Assembly: GCF_014495845.1 (NCBI RefSeq)
Contig: NZ_CP061080.1
Coordinates: forward strand, 2,655,001-2,719,000
Reading direction: 5' to 3'
DNA: 64,000 bases
DNA from: Aquibium microcysteis
Lineage (GTDB): Bacteria > Pseudomonadota > Alphaproteobacteria > Rhizobiales > Rhizobiaceae
Shown: one piece after another, positions 1 through 14,826 of the stretch
Layout of the letters: every line of letters begins with the position of its first letter
Numbering within the stretch: the first letter of the stretch is position 1
Position numbers and translations under genes: made by a program
Notes under the pieces: generated by a model
The model's input: the letters and a program-made list of their open reading frames with translations, nothing else
What the model was told of the DNA's origin: nothing
The model's database searches: none

Positions 1-1280
1 GTGCCGAGCGTGCCGTTGGCGGCAAGCGTCGTCACGATGTCGCGCACCGCCCCGCCTGCCGCGACGGCCAGACCCGCGGCGGTCGCCTGGGCCGCCCCCC
101 AGGCGCCGAGCGCGATGCCGCTGTCCGTCATGCGTCCGATGTTCATCGCCGCCGTCAGCAGGCCGACCGTGTAGAGACCGCCGCCGAAGCCGATCAGCGC
201 CGCGCCCACCCTGAAGAGGCCGCCGGATTCCAGGGGCGCCGAGATGATGACCAGCGTGAAGGCCAGGATGCCGGCAACCCCGCCGACACCCGAGAGGCGA
301 TAGGGATTGACGCCGCGGTCGAGCGCACGCGCCGCAAGGAAAAGACCGGCGATCGTGCCGCCGGCCAGCATCGCCGTCAGCAGCGTGGTCTGGCCCACGT
401 CGAGCCCCAGAACCTCGCCACCATAGGGTTCGAGCAGCACGTCCTGCATGGCGAAGGCGGCCGAGCCGAGCGACACCGCGACCAGCAGGCGCCGGGCGCC
501 CGGTGCACGGACGAACATCGCCCAGGCCTCGCCGAAAGGCTGGCGCGGGCGGTCGTGCGCGGTGACGCGCGGATCGCGGCCTTCCTGCTTCCACAAAGCC
601 ACGAGATTGAGCACCATGGTGACCGCCGCGGCCCCCTGGACGACCTGGATGAGCAGCACGTGGCCGAAATCGGCCAGCAGCAGCGAAAATGCGATCGCCG
701 AGACGAACATGCCGACGAGCAGCACGAGATAGAGCAGCGCCACGACGCGCGGGCGGCTGTCCTCCGGCGCCAGATCGCAGGCGAGCGCGAGCCCGGCCGT
801 CTGCACGGTATGAAGTCCGGCGCCCACCAGGAGGAAGGCGAGTGCTGCGCCCACTTCGCCGGCATAGGGTACCGCCGCCTCGCCGCCGCCCGACAGCACG
901 AGCAGCGCGAACGGCATGATCGCGAAGCCGCCGAACTGCAGCAGCGTGCCGAACCAGATGTAGGGCACGCGCCGCCAGCCGAGATGCGAGCGGTGGGTGT
1001 CGGAGCGGTGGCCGATCAGCGCACGTGCCGGCGCAAGCAGGATCGGCAGCGCGACCATGACCGCCACCACCGTCGCCGGCACGCCGAGCTCGACGATCAT
1101 GACGCGGTTCAGCGTACCGGTCAGCAGCACCATCGCCATGCCGACCGAGACCTGGAAGAGCGACAGGCGCAGCAGCCGTGACAGCGGCAGGCCGTCCGTT
1201 GCGGCATCGGCGAAGGGCAGGAACCGGCTTCCGAGCCGGATCCATGCCGAGGACATCGCGAAACCGCCGCGCCTGCTCAT
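1..1280 (-). CDS. lhaA: LhaA/PucC-family light-harvesting complex assembly carrier (C-terminus cut by window edge)
   Basis: About 426 codons are visible and the gene continues past position 1. The translation is a multi-pass MFS protein (PucC/LhaA/Bch2 family) with repeated hydrophobic segments, a typical early TLNRVMIVELG motif and RVPYIWFG. LhaA acts in the inner membrane and promotes assembly of the LH1 antenna, perhaps by delivering bacteriochlorophyll. It is the last visible gene of the leftward bchF-N-B-H-L-M operon, and its ATG shares an ATGA overlap with the bchM stop, so translation is probably coupled. This is the canonical place of lhaA, upstream of puhA, which would lie off the left edge. 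The family is clear. The exact paralogue (LhaA rather than PucC) rests on gene order. Confidence 0.9.
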   Translation of the reverse strand, partial: MSRRGGFAMSSAWIRLGSRFLPFADAATDGLPLSRLLRLSLFQVSVGMAMVLLTGTLNRVMIVELGVPATVVAVMVALPILLAPARALIGHRSDTHRSHLGWRRVPYIWFGTLLQFGGFAIMPFALLVLSGGGEAAVPYAGEVGAALAFLLVGAGLHTVQTAGLALACDLAPEDSRPRVVALLYLVLLVGMFVSAIAFSLLLADFGHVLLIQVVQGAAAVTMVLNLVALWKQEGRDPRVTAHDRPRQPFGEAWAMFVRAPGARRLLVAVSLGSAAFAMQDVLLEPYGGEVLGLDVGQTTLLTAMLAGGTIAGLFLAARALDRGVNPYRLSGVGGVAGILAFTLVIISAPLESGGLFRVGAALIGFGGGLYTVGLLTAAMNIGRMTDSGIALGAWGAAQATAAGLAVAAGGAVRDIVTTLAANGTLG

Positions 1281-1968
1281 GACCGCACCACCTCCATCGC
1301 CTGCGAGGTGTAGAAGCCGTGCCCGATGCGGGTCGTGCGGCCGGCGTGCCAGCCGGGAATGCCGTCGATGCGCGCGGCGATCGCCTCCGGTCGCACCGGC
1401 TCGATCGCCGGCGCCCGGTCGCCGCGCGGGAACAGCCGGCCCACCGCATGCATGGCGGCCAGCGCCGGCGTGCGCGGCGCGAAGGTGAAGACGATGCTGC
1501 GCTCGGTGCGCGCGGAGAGGCGCGCCAGCGCCTCGGCGGCGTCGGCGAGCGGATAGTGGATCAGCGAATCCATCGCCACCACCGCGTCGAAGCGGCCGAG
1601 CCTGTCGGAAAGCATGTCTCCCGAAAGGAACCGGATGCGGCCGGAACCGAGGTCGGCCGGCAGGGTCTTCGCCGCGAAGTCGACCATTTCGGGCGACAGG
1701 TCGATCGCGGTGACGTCCGCTCCGCGACGGGCGAGTTCGACCGAGAACATGCCGGCACCGCAGCCGGCGTCGAGCACGCGCCAGCCGGAGAGGTCCTGCG
1801 GCAGCATGTCGAGCATGGCCGCGCGCATCCGCGCCCTGCCCTCGCGCACGGTCGCCCGGATGCGGCCGAGCGGCGCCTCGGTGGCGAGCCGCTTCCAGGC
1901 ATCCACCGCGGTGCGGTCGAAATAGGTGCGGATCCGGTCCCGCCGCTCGATATAGGCTGCGCCGTCCA

Positions 1969-1969
<1 letters not shown>
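1277..1969 (-). CDS. bchM: Magnesium-protoporphyrin O-methyltransferase BchM
   Basis: 230 residues, normal for the family. BchM transfers a methyl group from S-adenosylmethionine to the C13 propionate of Mg-protoporphyrin IX, the step after Mg chelation. A class I methyltransferase fold is visible: glycine motif VLDAGCGAGM at residues 65-74 and the acidic end of strand 2 (AIDLS, D90). The start follows the bchL stop in a TGATG junction, and the stop overlaps the lhaA ATG. Tight coupling to bchH/bchL fits the known channelling of Mg-protoporphyrin from BchH to BchM. Confidence 0.95.
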
Positions 1970-6555
<4,586 letters not shown>

Positions 6556-6581
<26 letters not shown>

Positions 6582-8100
6582 CGTACAATGTCTCGATGGT
6601 GATGGTCTGCAGCCCGCGTTCGGCCGCAAAGCGCTCGGTGTTCCTGCGTGCCTTTCCGCGCACGAAGAACGGGATCTTCTTCAGTTCCTTCTCGGCTTCG
6701 CCGGTCCAGGCGACGGGCCGCTCCAGCACCACGAGGGTCTGCTCCTCGGTTTCCGACGCCGCCGGAGCCGCATGGCCCAGATGTGACGGCGCGGCCGTGT
6801 CGTTGAACTCGAAATCGTCCCGGAACATGCCGAGCAGATGTTCCTCCAGCCCCATCATCAGGGGATGCACCCAGCTGTCGAACAGCACGTTGGCGCCCTC
6901 GTGCCCCATCTGCGGCGAGTAGCGCGCGGGAAAATCCTGCACGTGGACCGGGGCGGAGATGACCGCGCAGGGAATGCGCAGCCGCTTGGCGACGTGCCGC
7001 TCCATCTGCGTGCCGAGGATGAGTTCGGGCTGCGCGGCGACGATGGCGTCCTCGACTGCCAGGTGGTCGTCGCTGATCAGCGGCTCGACGCCGTACCGGA
7101 CCGCAGCCGCTCGGACTTCGCGGGCGAACTCGCGGCTGTAGGTGCCGAGCCCGCAGACGACGAAGCCCAGTTCGTCGGCCGCCACGCGGGCAGCGGCAAC
7201 CGCATGGGTGGCGTCGCCGAAGATGAACACCCGCTTGCCGGTGAGATAGGTCGAATCGATCGAGCGCGAGTACCAGGGCATCCGCAGCGTCGCGGGCGGT
7301 GCCGGTGGCACAACCCCCGCGAGGCCGGCCACGGCGGCAAGAAACTCGGCGGTGGCGCGCACACCGATCGGCGGGATCGTCACGAAGGCCTGGCCGTGGT
7401 TGCGCTTGAGCCAGTCGGCCGCCGTGCCGGCAATTTCGGGATAGAGCACCACGTTGAAGTCCGCTTCGGGCAGCCGCGCGAGGTCCGACGGACTGGCGCC
7501 GAGCGGCGCCACGAGGTTCACCGCCACACCCAGCCCCTCGATCATGCGGCGCACCTCCTCGATGTCGTCGCGATGGCGGAAGCCGAGCGACGTCGGACCG
7601 AGGATGTTGCAGCTGCGCTCGCCGGCCGGGCGCACGACCCGCGGTGCGGGACGCTGCGGCGCCGGCGCGAAGGCGCGCACCAGCCGGTAGAAGGTCTCGG
7701 CCGCGCCCCAGTTCTCCTTCTTGGAGTAGGACGGCAGTTCGAGGGGAATCACCGGGATCGGAAGCGCCAGCGCGGCGGCAAGCCCTGCCGGATCGTCCTG
7801 GATCAGTTCCGCCGTGCACGAGGCGCCGACGATGATCGCCTCCGGCTGGAACCGCTCCACGGCGTCCCGGCAGGCGATCTTGAAGATCTCCGCCGTATCG
7901 GCGCCGAGGTCCTGCGCCTTGAAGGTGGTGTAGGTGACCGGCGGACGCGTGTCGCGCCGTTCGATCATCGTGAACAGAAGGTCGGCATAGGTATCGCCCT
8001 GCGGCGCATGCAGCACGTAGTGCAGGCCGCGCATCGATGCGGCGATCCGCATGGCCCCGACATGGGGCGGTCCTTCGTAGGTCCACACGGTGAGCTGCAT
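6556..8100 (-). CDS. bchB: Light-independent protochlorophyllide reductase subunit BchB
   Basis: 514 residues. BchB is the NifK-like subunit that, with BchN, holds the NB cluster and the protochlorophyllide site. Asp36 (in [10 protein letters not shown]) aligns with the unusual aspartate ligand of that cluster, and family signatures [10 protein letters not shown] and MGHEGANVL are present. The ATG lies 2 nt after the bchN stop, and the 3' end overlaps the likely bchH start by 26 nt. Because the enzyme is oxygen-sensitive, activity is expected mainly at low oxygen. Confidence 0.96.
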
Positions 8101-8102
8101 GG

Positions 8103-9901
<1,799 letters not shown>

Positions 9902-9985
9902 CGTCTTGCCCGACCGCCTCCCTCTCGTTGTGTCTTGTCGTTCTTTTCGAGCAGTCCGGGGAGAGTAATCCCGATACACCGGAAG

Positions 9986-10003
9986 TGTCAATCTGGATTG
10001 ACG
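9986..10003. promoter_or_regulatory. PpsR-type operator overlapping the bchF -35 region
   Basis: TGTCAATCTGGATTGACG fits the PpsR/CrtJ pattern TGT-N12-ACA except for the last base. On the minus strand its outer half reads TTGACA (9986-9991) and could be the bchF -35 box, with a weak TACTCT -10 at 9962-9967 after 18 bp. Bound PpsR would then block bchF-N-B-H-L-M-lhaA. Nearly the same sequence occurs at the bchG promoter (12556-12573). Confidence 0.65.
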
Positions 10004-10020
10004 TCCATTCGAATTGACGA

Positions 10021-10038
10021 TGTCAAAACCGATGGACA
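10021..10038. promoter_or_regulatory. Second PpsR-type operator in the bchF/ppaA gap
   Basis: TGTCAAAACCGATGGACA is an exact TGT-N12-ACA match, 35 bp from the first site start to start. Paired sites allow cooperative binding by PpsR in Rhodobacter. One pair here could regulate both bchF and ppaA. Confidence 0.6.
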
Positions 10039-10201
10039 GATTCCGCTGGACAAGCGGCGTGAAGGGAGTATCGTTGGAACAACAATAAGGATCAGCGCGA
10101 AGACCACGCCATGCCACCATCGGCGCCCCGTGCGGCAGCACCGGCGCGGGGGGAAGCACAGCGCGCGACCTTTACGCTGGCGAACGGAGGGATCGCCAGT
10201 C

Positions 10202-11188
10202 ATGACCAGCAGAAGCCCCGACTCCACCTGCAGCGTCACCGCGACACGCGGCCTCGTGCCGGTCGGCCGCGGTCATGGCGAGCGCAGATCCCATGGCGCC
10301 GAGCTCGATGTTTCGGAGCGGCTCGCCGCCACCCTGCGCGAGAACGTCGTGCCCATGCTCGTCGGGCGCAATGCCCAGGGCAGGCCCCAGCGCCGCGGCG
10401 GTGTGTCCTCGCGAAGCCCGGCCATCGACGACTTCACCCGCCTCCTCCTCGACGAGAACAGTTCGCGCTGCGAGGACGTGCTGGAAGGTTTCGTGTCGCT
10501 CGACGGTGACCCGCAGGCGGCGACCGAGGAACTGCTCGCGCCGGCGGCGCGCCTCGTCGGCGAGTACTGGCGCATGGACATCTGCGACTTCATGCAGGTG
10601 ACGGTCGTCATGACCCGGATCCAGCGACTGTTCTGGCGGCTGGCGACGGAGTATCCCGCGGTCGGCGCGGTCCGCCCGGGGCGGACGGCGCTGCTCGCTC
10701 CGACGCCTGGCGAACAGCATTCCTTCGGCCTCAGCATCGTGGAGGATGCCTTGCGGCGCGATGGCTGGCACGTCGACTGCTGTGGCTGCGGCGATGGCCC
10801 GGACCTGTTCAGGCTGGCGGAGAGCGGCCACTATGCCCTCGTCGGCCTTTCGCTCTCCGGTTCGGCGCTGCTGCCCGAACTCGCGTCTGCGATCGCCAGA
10901 CTGAAGTCTTCGATGCGCAACAAATCGGCCACCATTCTTGTCGGCGGACCGATATTCGTCGATAAGCCGGAACTGGCATTGGAGGTCGGGGCCGATTCCC
11001 TGGCCCTGAACGCTCGGCATGCGGTGGCCATCGCCGCCCTATCCGACGACAGGGCGGGCGGTACGCGTCCGACGGTCGCCGCCGGTATGAACTGGAACTC
11101 GAAAGTCTCAGATGGACAAGCTGGTTTCACGGGACGTGTGCCGCTCGTTTCGCGACAGTGGCCGGTTCTTGAAGGAGCTGGACGCTGA
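10202..11188 (+). CDS. ppaA: PpaA/AerR-type cobalamin-binding antirepressor of PpsR
   Basis: 328 residues with a C-terminal cobalamin-binding (SCHIC/B12-binding) domain from about residue 160. His173 in GEQHSFGLSIV fits the B12 axial-ligand histidine of AerR/PpaA. Known family members bind B12 and relieve repression by PpsR/CrtJ in response to light or oxygen. The start ATG follows GGAGGGATCGCCAGTC. The gene sits directly before ppsR, its conserved partner. The 3' end overlaps the annotated ppsR start by 77 nt, more than usual. Residues 1-80 match less clearly. Confidence 0.88.
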   Translation: MTSRSPDSTCSVTATRGLVPVGRGHGERRSHGAELDVSERLAATLRENVVPMLVGRNAQGRPQRRGGVSSRSPAIDDFTRLLLDENSSRCEDVLEGFVSLDGDPQAATEELLAPAARLVGEYWRMDICDFMQVTVVMTRIQRLFWRLATEYPAVGAVRPGRTALLAPTPGEQHSFGLSIVEDALRRDGWHVDCCGCGDGPDLFRLAESGHYALVGLSLSGSALLPELASAIARLKSSMRNKSATILVGGPIFVDKPELALEVGADSLALNARHAVAIAALSDDRAGGTRPTVAAGMNWNSKVSDGQAGFTGRVPLVSRQWPVLEGAGR

Positions 11189-12545
11189 GGCCGTATCGAC
11201 GATCGTCACGGCCGGCGCCGACATCGCACTCGTCCTGTCGCCCGACGGCGACATACTCGACATCGCTTATCGCGACAGCGAGCTGAAGGCCTGGGGGCTC
11301 GACGGCTGGGTCGGGAGGCACTGGCAGGATACCGTGACGATCGAGAGCCGCGAGAAACTGCGCGATCTCCTCAGCGACGCGGCGACGGTCCAGATTACAC
11401 GCTCCCGTCAGGTCAACCATCCGGGTACGGGTACACGCGACCTCCCGGTTTCCTACCGTCTCGCCTCGATTCCCGGCAGCGGCGCCCGTCTGGCGCTCGG
11501 TTCGGACTCCCGCTCGATGGCGGACATGCAGCAGCGGCTGGTGCGCGCCCAGTTCGAGATGGAGCGCGACTACCGGCGCGTCCGCGACATCGAGGCGCGC
11601 TACCGGATCATCTTCCATCTCGCCTACGAGCCCCTGCTGGTCGTCGATTCGCAGAGCTTCAAGGTGATGGACGCCAACGAGGCGGCCGCCCGGCTGTTCG
11701 CGCGGCCGGCCAAGAAGCTGACCGGTTCGCCGGTAACCGCCGCCTTCGCGCGGACGGAACAGCAGGCCGTCTCCGAGGCGCTGTCGGCGATCGCGGCGCG
11801 CGGGCGCGAGGACGTCATCACGGCGCGGATCGCGACGCTGGACGAGCCCCTGTCGATCCGCGTCACCCCCTTTCGCGAGTTCGGGCGGACCAACCTGCTC
11901 GTCTGCTTCCTGGCCGACCGCGACCTCGAGGGCGGCGTCTCCTCGGTGTCGGCCATGCTGTCCCTCGCCGAGAGCCTGCCGGATGGCCTCGTCGTCGTCG
12001 ACGGCGAGGGCCGGGTCCTCGAAGCCAACATGGCCTTCCTCGACATGATCCGGGTCGTCGGCTTCGACCGGATCGAGGGCAAGAGCGCCGATGCCTGGAT
12101 CGGCGGTTCGGCCGTCGACCTGCAGGTTCTGATCGCCAATCTGCGCGAGCACGGCTCCGTCCGCCGCTTTTCAACCATGGTGCGCGACGACCTCGGCGGC
12201 ACCGAGACCGTGGAAATCTCGGCCACCCGCGTCGCCGGGCACGACGGCCCGCGCTACGGCCTCTCCGTCCGGACCGCACCGCGCGGCGACGCGGTCCCCT
12301 CGCCGCTCGGCGCGATGAACGCCCAGTCGGCCGGCCAGCTCACCGAACTCGTCGGCCGCGTCCCGCTCAAGGATCTCGTGCGCGATACCGCCGACATCAT
12401 CGAGAAGCTCTGCATCGAAGCCGCCCTCAAGCTCACCGACAACAACCGCGCCTCGGCCGCCGACATGCTCGGCCTGTCCCGCCAGAGCCTCTACATCAAG
12501 CTCCGCCGCTACGGCATTTCGGACGTCGAAGACGATACGGATTGA
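11112..12545 (+). CDS. ppsR: PpsR/CrtJ photosynthesis repressor (PAS domains + FIS-type HTH)
   Basis: 477 residues: an N-terminal PAS-like region (about 25-130), a Q-linker, two PAS domains (about 160-270 and 280-400) and a C-terminal FIS-type helix-turn-helix in which ADMLGLSRQSLYIKLRRYGI is readable. PpsR represses bch, crt and puc genes under oxygen or strong light by binding TGT-N12-ACA. Cys434, just before the HTH, fits the conserved redox cysteine (C424 in R. sphaeroides); Cys265 may be the partner cysteine. The start inside ppaA is supported by family N-termini; a GTG at 11136 is the alternative. The stop codon lies inside the bchG operator region. Confidence 0.92.
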   Translation: MDKLVSRDVCRSFRDSGRFLKELDAEAVSTIVTAGADIALVLSPDGDILDIAYRDSELKAWGLDGWVGRHWQDTVTIESREKLRDLLSDAATVQITRSRQVNHPGTGTRDLPVSYRLASIPGSGARLALGSDSRSMADMQQRLVRAQFEMERDYRRVRDIEARYRIIFHLAYEPLLVVDSQSFKVMDANEAAARLFARPAKKLTGSPVTAAFARTEQQAVSEALSAIAARGREDVITARIATLDEPLSIRVTPFREFGRTNLLVCFLADRDLEGGVSSVSAMLSLAESLPDGLVVVDGEGRVLEANMAFLDMIRVVGFDRIEGKSADAWIGGSAVDLQVLIANLREHGSVRRFSTMVRDDLGGTETVEISATRVAGHDGPRYGLSVRTAPRGDAVPSPLGAMNAQSAGQLTELVGRVPLKDLVRDTADIIEKLCIEAALKLTDNNRASAADMLGLSRQSLYIKLRRYGISDVEDDTD

Positions 12546-12555
12546 CACTCCGAAG

Positions 12556-12573
12556 TGTCAATTTAGGTTGACG
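12556..12573. promoter_or_regulatory. PpsR-type operator at the bchG promoter
   Basis: TGTCAATTTAGGTTGACG is TGT-N12-ACG and matches the bchF-side operator at 15 of 18 positions. Together with the TTGACACT just upstream (12542-12549) it also forms the perfect inverted repeat ATTGACACT-CCGA-AGTGTCAAT. The downstream half TTGACG serves as a candidate -35 box for bchG, so PpsR binding would exclude RNA polymerase. Confidence 0.65.
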
Positions 12574-12596
12574 AACTGGACCGGCCGACTTAGTCT
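12568..12596 (+). promoter_or_regulatory. Candidate bchG promoter, possibly leaderless
   Basis: TTGACG at 12568-12573, a 17-bp spacer, then TAGTCT at 12591-12596. Usual spacing puts the start site at about 12602-12603, on the bchG ATG itself. No Shine-Dalgarno precedes that ATG, and an in-frame stop at 12569-12571 with no start codon between excludes an upstream start. The boxes are visible; leaderless expression is inference. Confidence 0.45.
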
Positions 12597-12601
12597 GCGG
12601 C

Positions 12602-13507
12602 ATGGCCTCACCGATCTTCATCGCAGCCGTCGCCGTCCGGACGCCCACGCCGGGCGCGGTGCTCGAACTGCTGAAGCCGATCACCTGGTTCGCTCCGATG
12701 TGGGCCTACGGCTGCGGTCTGGTTTCCGTCGGAGGCGCGACCGTCGACCGCTGGCCCTATGCGCTGGCCGGCATCCTCCTCGCCGGTCCCCTCGTCTGCG
12801 GCACGAGCCAGGCCATCAACGACTGGTTCGACCGCGAGGTCGACGCCATCAACGAACCGGACCGGGTCATCCCCTCCGGCCGGATGCCCGGCCGCTGGGG
12901 TCTCGCCGTCGCGGTGGCGGGCACGCTGCTTTCGCTCCTGGTCGCCGCGATCCTCGGTCTCGTCGTGTTCCTCGCCGCTCTGGTCGGGCTCGCGCTCGCC
13001 TGGGCCTACAGCGCGCCGCCCTTCCGGCTGAAGCGCAACGGCTGGATGGGCAATTCCGCCGTCGGGCTCTGCTACGAAGGCCTGCCCTGGTTCACCGCGG
13101 CCGCCGCCGTCGCCGGCGGCTTTCCGGCCTGGCCCGTGGTGGCCATGGCGCTGCTCTACAGCATCGGCGCGCACGGCATCATGACGCTCAACGACTTCAA
13201 GGCGGTCGGTGGCGACCGCGTCTCGGGCATCGACAGCCTGCCGGTGCTGCTCGGCGAGAGCCTCGCCGCGCGCGTCGCCTGCGCCGTCATGGCCGCCCCG
13301 CAGCTGGTGGTGATCGGCCTCCTCTTCTCCTGGGGCTTCCCCTGGCACGCCGGCGCGGTCGCCCTGCTCCTCCTGCTCCAGGCGGCCTGCATGCTGCGGC
13401 TGCTGTCCGATCCGCAGCGCCATGCCGCCTGGTACAACGCCACCGGCACGACCTTCTACGTGCTCGGCATGCTGGCTGCCGCCTTCGCACTCCAGGCCAT
13501 GGGATGA
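12602..13507 (+). CDS. bchG: Bacteriochlorophyll synthase BchG (geranylgeranyl/phytyl transferase)
   Basis: 301 residues, a UbiA-type polyprenyltransferase with about eight or nine membrane segments. It esterifies bacteriochlorophyllide a with geranylgeranyl (or phytyl) diphosphate. The diphosphate/Mg-binding motif NDWFDREVDAINEPDR lies at residues 73-88, and KPITWFAPMW near the N-terminus is typical. The ATG is the only start that keeps the usual ~20 residues before LELLKP. The 3' end overlaps the following pucC-like gene in ATGA. It is the first gene of the bchG-(pucC-like)-bchP unit. Confidence 0.95.
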   Translation: MASPIFIAAVAVRTPTPGAVLELLKPITWFAPMWAYGCGLVSVGGATVDRWPYALAGILLAGPLVCGTSQAINDWFDREVDAINEPDRVIPSGRMPGRWGLAVAVAGTLLSLLVAAILGLVVFLAALVGLALAWAYSAPPFRLKRNGWMGNSAVGLCYEGLPWFTAAAAVAGGFPAWPVVAMALLYSIGAHGIMTLNDFKAVGGDRVSGIDSLPVLLGESLAARVACAVMAAPQLVVIGLLFSWGFPWHAGAVALLLLLQAACMLRLLSDPQRHAAWYNATGTTFYVLGMLAAAFALQAMG

Positions 13508-14826
13508 CCGCCATGCACGCGACACTCGGCTGGATCGGCATCGTCAGGCTGGGCCTCGTCCAGACCGCGCTCGGCGCGATCGTGGTGCTCACCACGGCCA
13601 CCCTCAACCGCGTCATGGTGGTGGAACTGGCACTCGCCGCCACCATCCCGGGCGCCCTCGTCGGCCTGCACTATGCGGTCCAGATCCTGCGGCCCGTCTG
13701 GGGCCATCGATCCGACCGCGGCCGCCGGCGCACGCCCTGGATTCTCGGCGGCATGGCGACGCTGGGGCTCGGCGGCGTGCTGGCCGCCCTCTCGGTCGCT
13801 CTGATGGCGGACCGCTTCGCCCTCGGCATGACGCTCGCCATCCTGGCCTTCCTCCTGGTCGGCATCGGCGTCGGCGCAGCGGGCACGTCGCTGCTCGCGC
13901 TGCTCGCGAGCGCCGTCGCCCCGGCCCGCCGTCCGGCGGCAGCCACCATCGTCTGGCTGATGATGATCCTCGGCATGGCCGTCACCGCGGTCCTGGCCGG
14001 CGGGCTCCTCGATCCCTATTCGCCCCTGCGGCTCGTCGCCGTCACCGGGGCCGTCGCCGGGCTCGCCTTCCTGCTCGCCTGCGCGGCGCTCCTCCGCGTC
14101 GAGAGCCGCCTCGCCCGCCCGGCGGTCGTCGCCGCCGAGCCTCTGGCGCCGGGCTTCCGTGTCAGCCTCGCGGACGCCTGGGCCGACCCGCAGGCGAGGC
14201 TGTTCACCGTCTTCGTCTTCGTCTCCATGCTCGCCTACAGTGCTCAGGACCTGATCCTCGAGCCCTTCGCCGGGCTCGTCTTCGCCATGACGCCCGGCGA
14301 GACGACGACGCTCGCCGGAATGCAGCATGGCGGCGTCTTCCTGGGCATGGTCTTCACCGGTATCGTCGGTACGTGGCTGTCGACCCGCCATCCGGGCGTG
14401 CTGCGGGCGTTCACGGTCGCCGGCTGCTTCGGTTCCGCGCTCATGATCGGCGGGCTCGTTCTCGCCGCCGCGGCACCGGAAGGCTGGCCACTGCTCGCCA
14501 ACGTGGTCGCGCTCGGCGTTGCGAACGGCGTCTTCGCCGTCGCCGCCATCGGCTCCATGATGGCGCTCGCCGGCTCGGCCGGTCCCCGCCGCAGCGGCAT
14601 GCGCATGGGCCTCTGGGGTGCCGCGCAGGCCATCGCCTTCGGCCTCGGCGGTCTCGCCGGCACCGTGGCGGTCGATCTCCTACGCCTCGTCACCGACGAT
14701 GCCGCCTCCGCCTATGGCGCGGTCTTCGCGCTCGAAGGCGTTGCTTTCGTCGCGGCTGCCGTCATCGCCCTGCGCCTCGCCGGCGCGCGGCCCTCCCCCT
14801 CTCCCGCCATGGTGCCTGCCGAATGA
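13504..14826 (+). CDS. PucC/Bch2-family MFS protein between bchG and bchP
   Basis: 440 residues with about 12 membrane segments. It belongs to the same family as the lhaA product at the left end: TATLNRVMVVEL near the start, GHRSDRGRRRTPWI after the second segment, and a GLWGAAQAIAFGLGGL motif late. Purple bacteria commonly carry such a gene (ORF427/428 or bch2) between bchG and bchP. Its role is unclear; transport or chaperoning of bacteriochlorophyll for antenna assembly is the usual proposal. ATGA overlaps join it to both neighbours. A second in-frame ATG lies at 13513. Confidence 0.9.
   Translation: MTAMHATLGWIGIVRLGLVQTALGAIVVLTTATLNRVMVVELALAATIPGALVGLHYAVQILRPVWGHRSDRGRRRTPWILGGMATLGLGGVLAALSVALMADRFALGMTLAILAFLLVGIGVGAAGTSLLALLASAVAPARRPAAATIVWLMMILGMAVTAVLAGGLLDPYSPLRLVAVTGAVAGLAFLLACAALLRVESRLARPAVVAAEPLAPGFRVSLADAWADPQARLFTVFVFVSMLAYSAQDLILEPFAGLVFAMTPGETTTLAGMQHGGVFLGMVFTGIVGTWLSTRHPGVLRAFTVAGCFGSALMIGGLVLAAAAPEGWPLLANVVALGVANGVFAVAAIGSMMALAGSAGPRRSGMRMGLWGAAQAIAFGLGGLAGTVAVDLLRLVTDDAASAYGAVFALEGVAFVAAAVIALRLAGARPSPSPAMVPAE

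Larger units (their letters stand above)
9902..10201. promoter_or_regulatory. Divergent bchF / ppaA regulatory region
   Basis: A 300-bp gap between the leftward bch operon and rightward ppaA-ppsR. It holds two PpsR/CrtJ-type sites, listed separately, and a 13-bp palindrome TTGACGATGTCAA at 10014-10026 that overlaps the second. The ppaA side has a good Shine-Dalgarno (GGAGGG, about 11 bases before its ATG). I did not find a convincing sigma70 promoter for ppaA. Confidence 0.7.
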
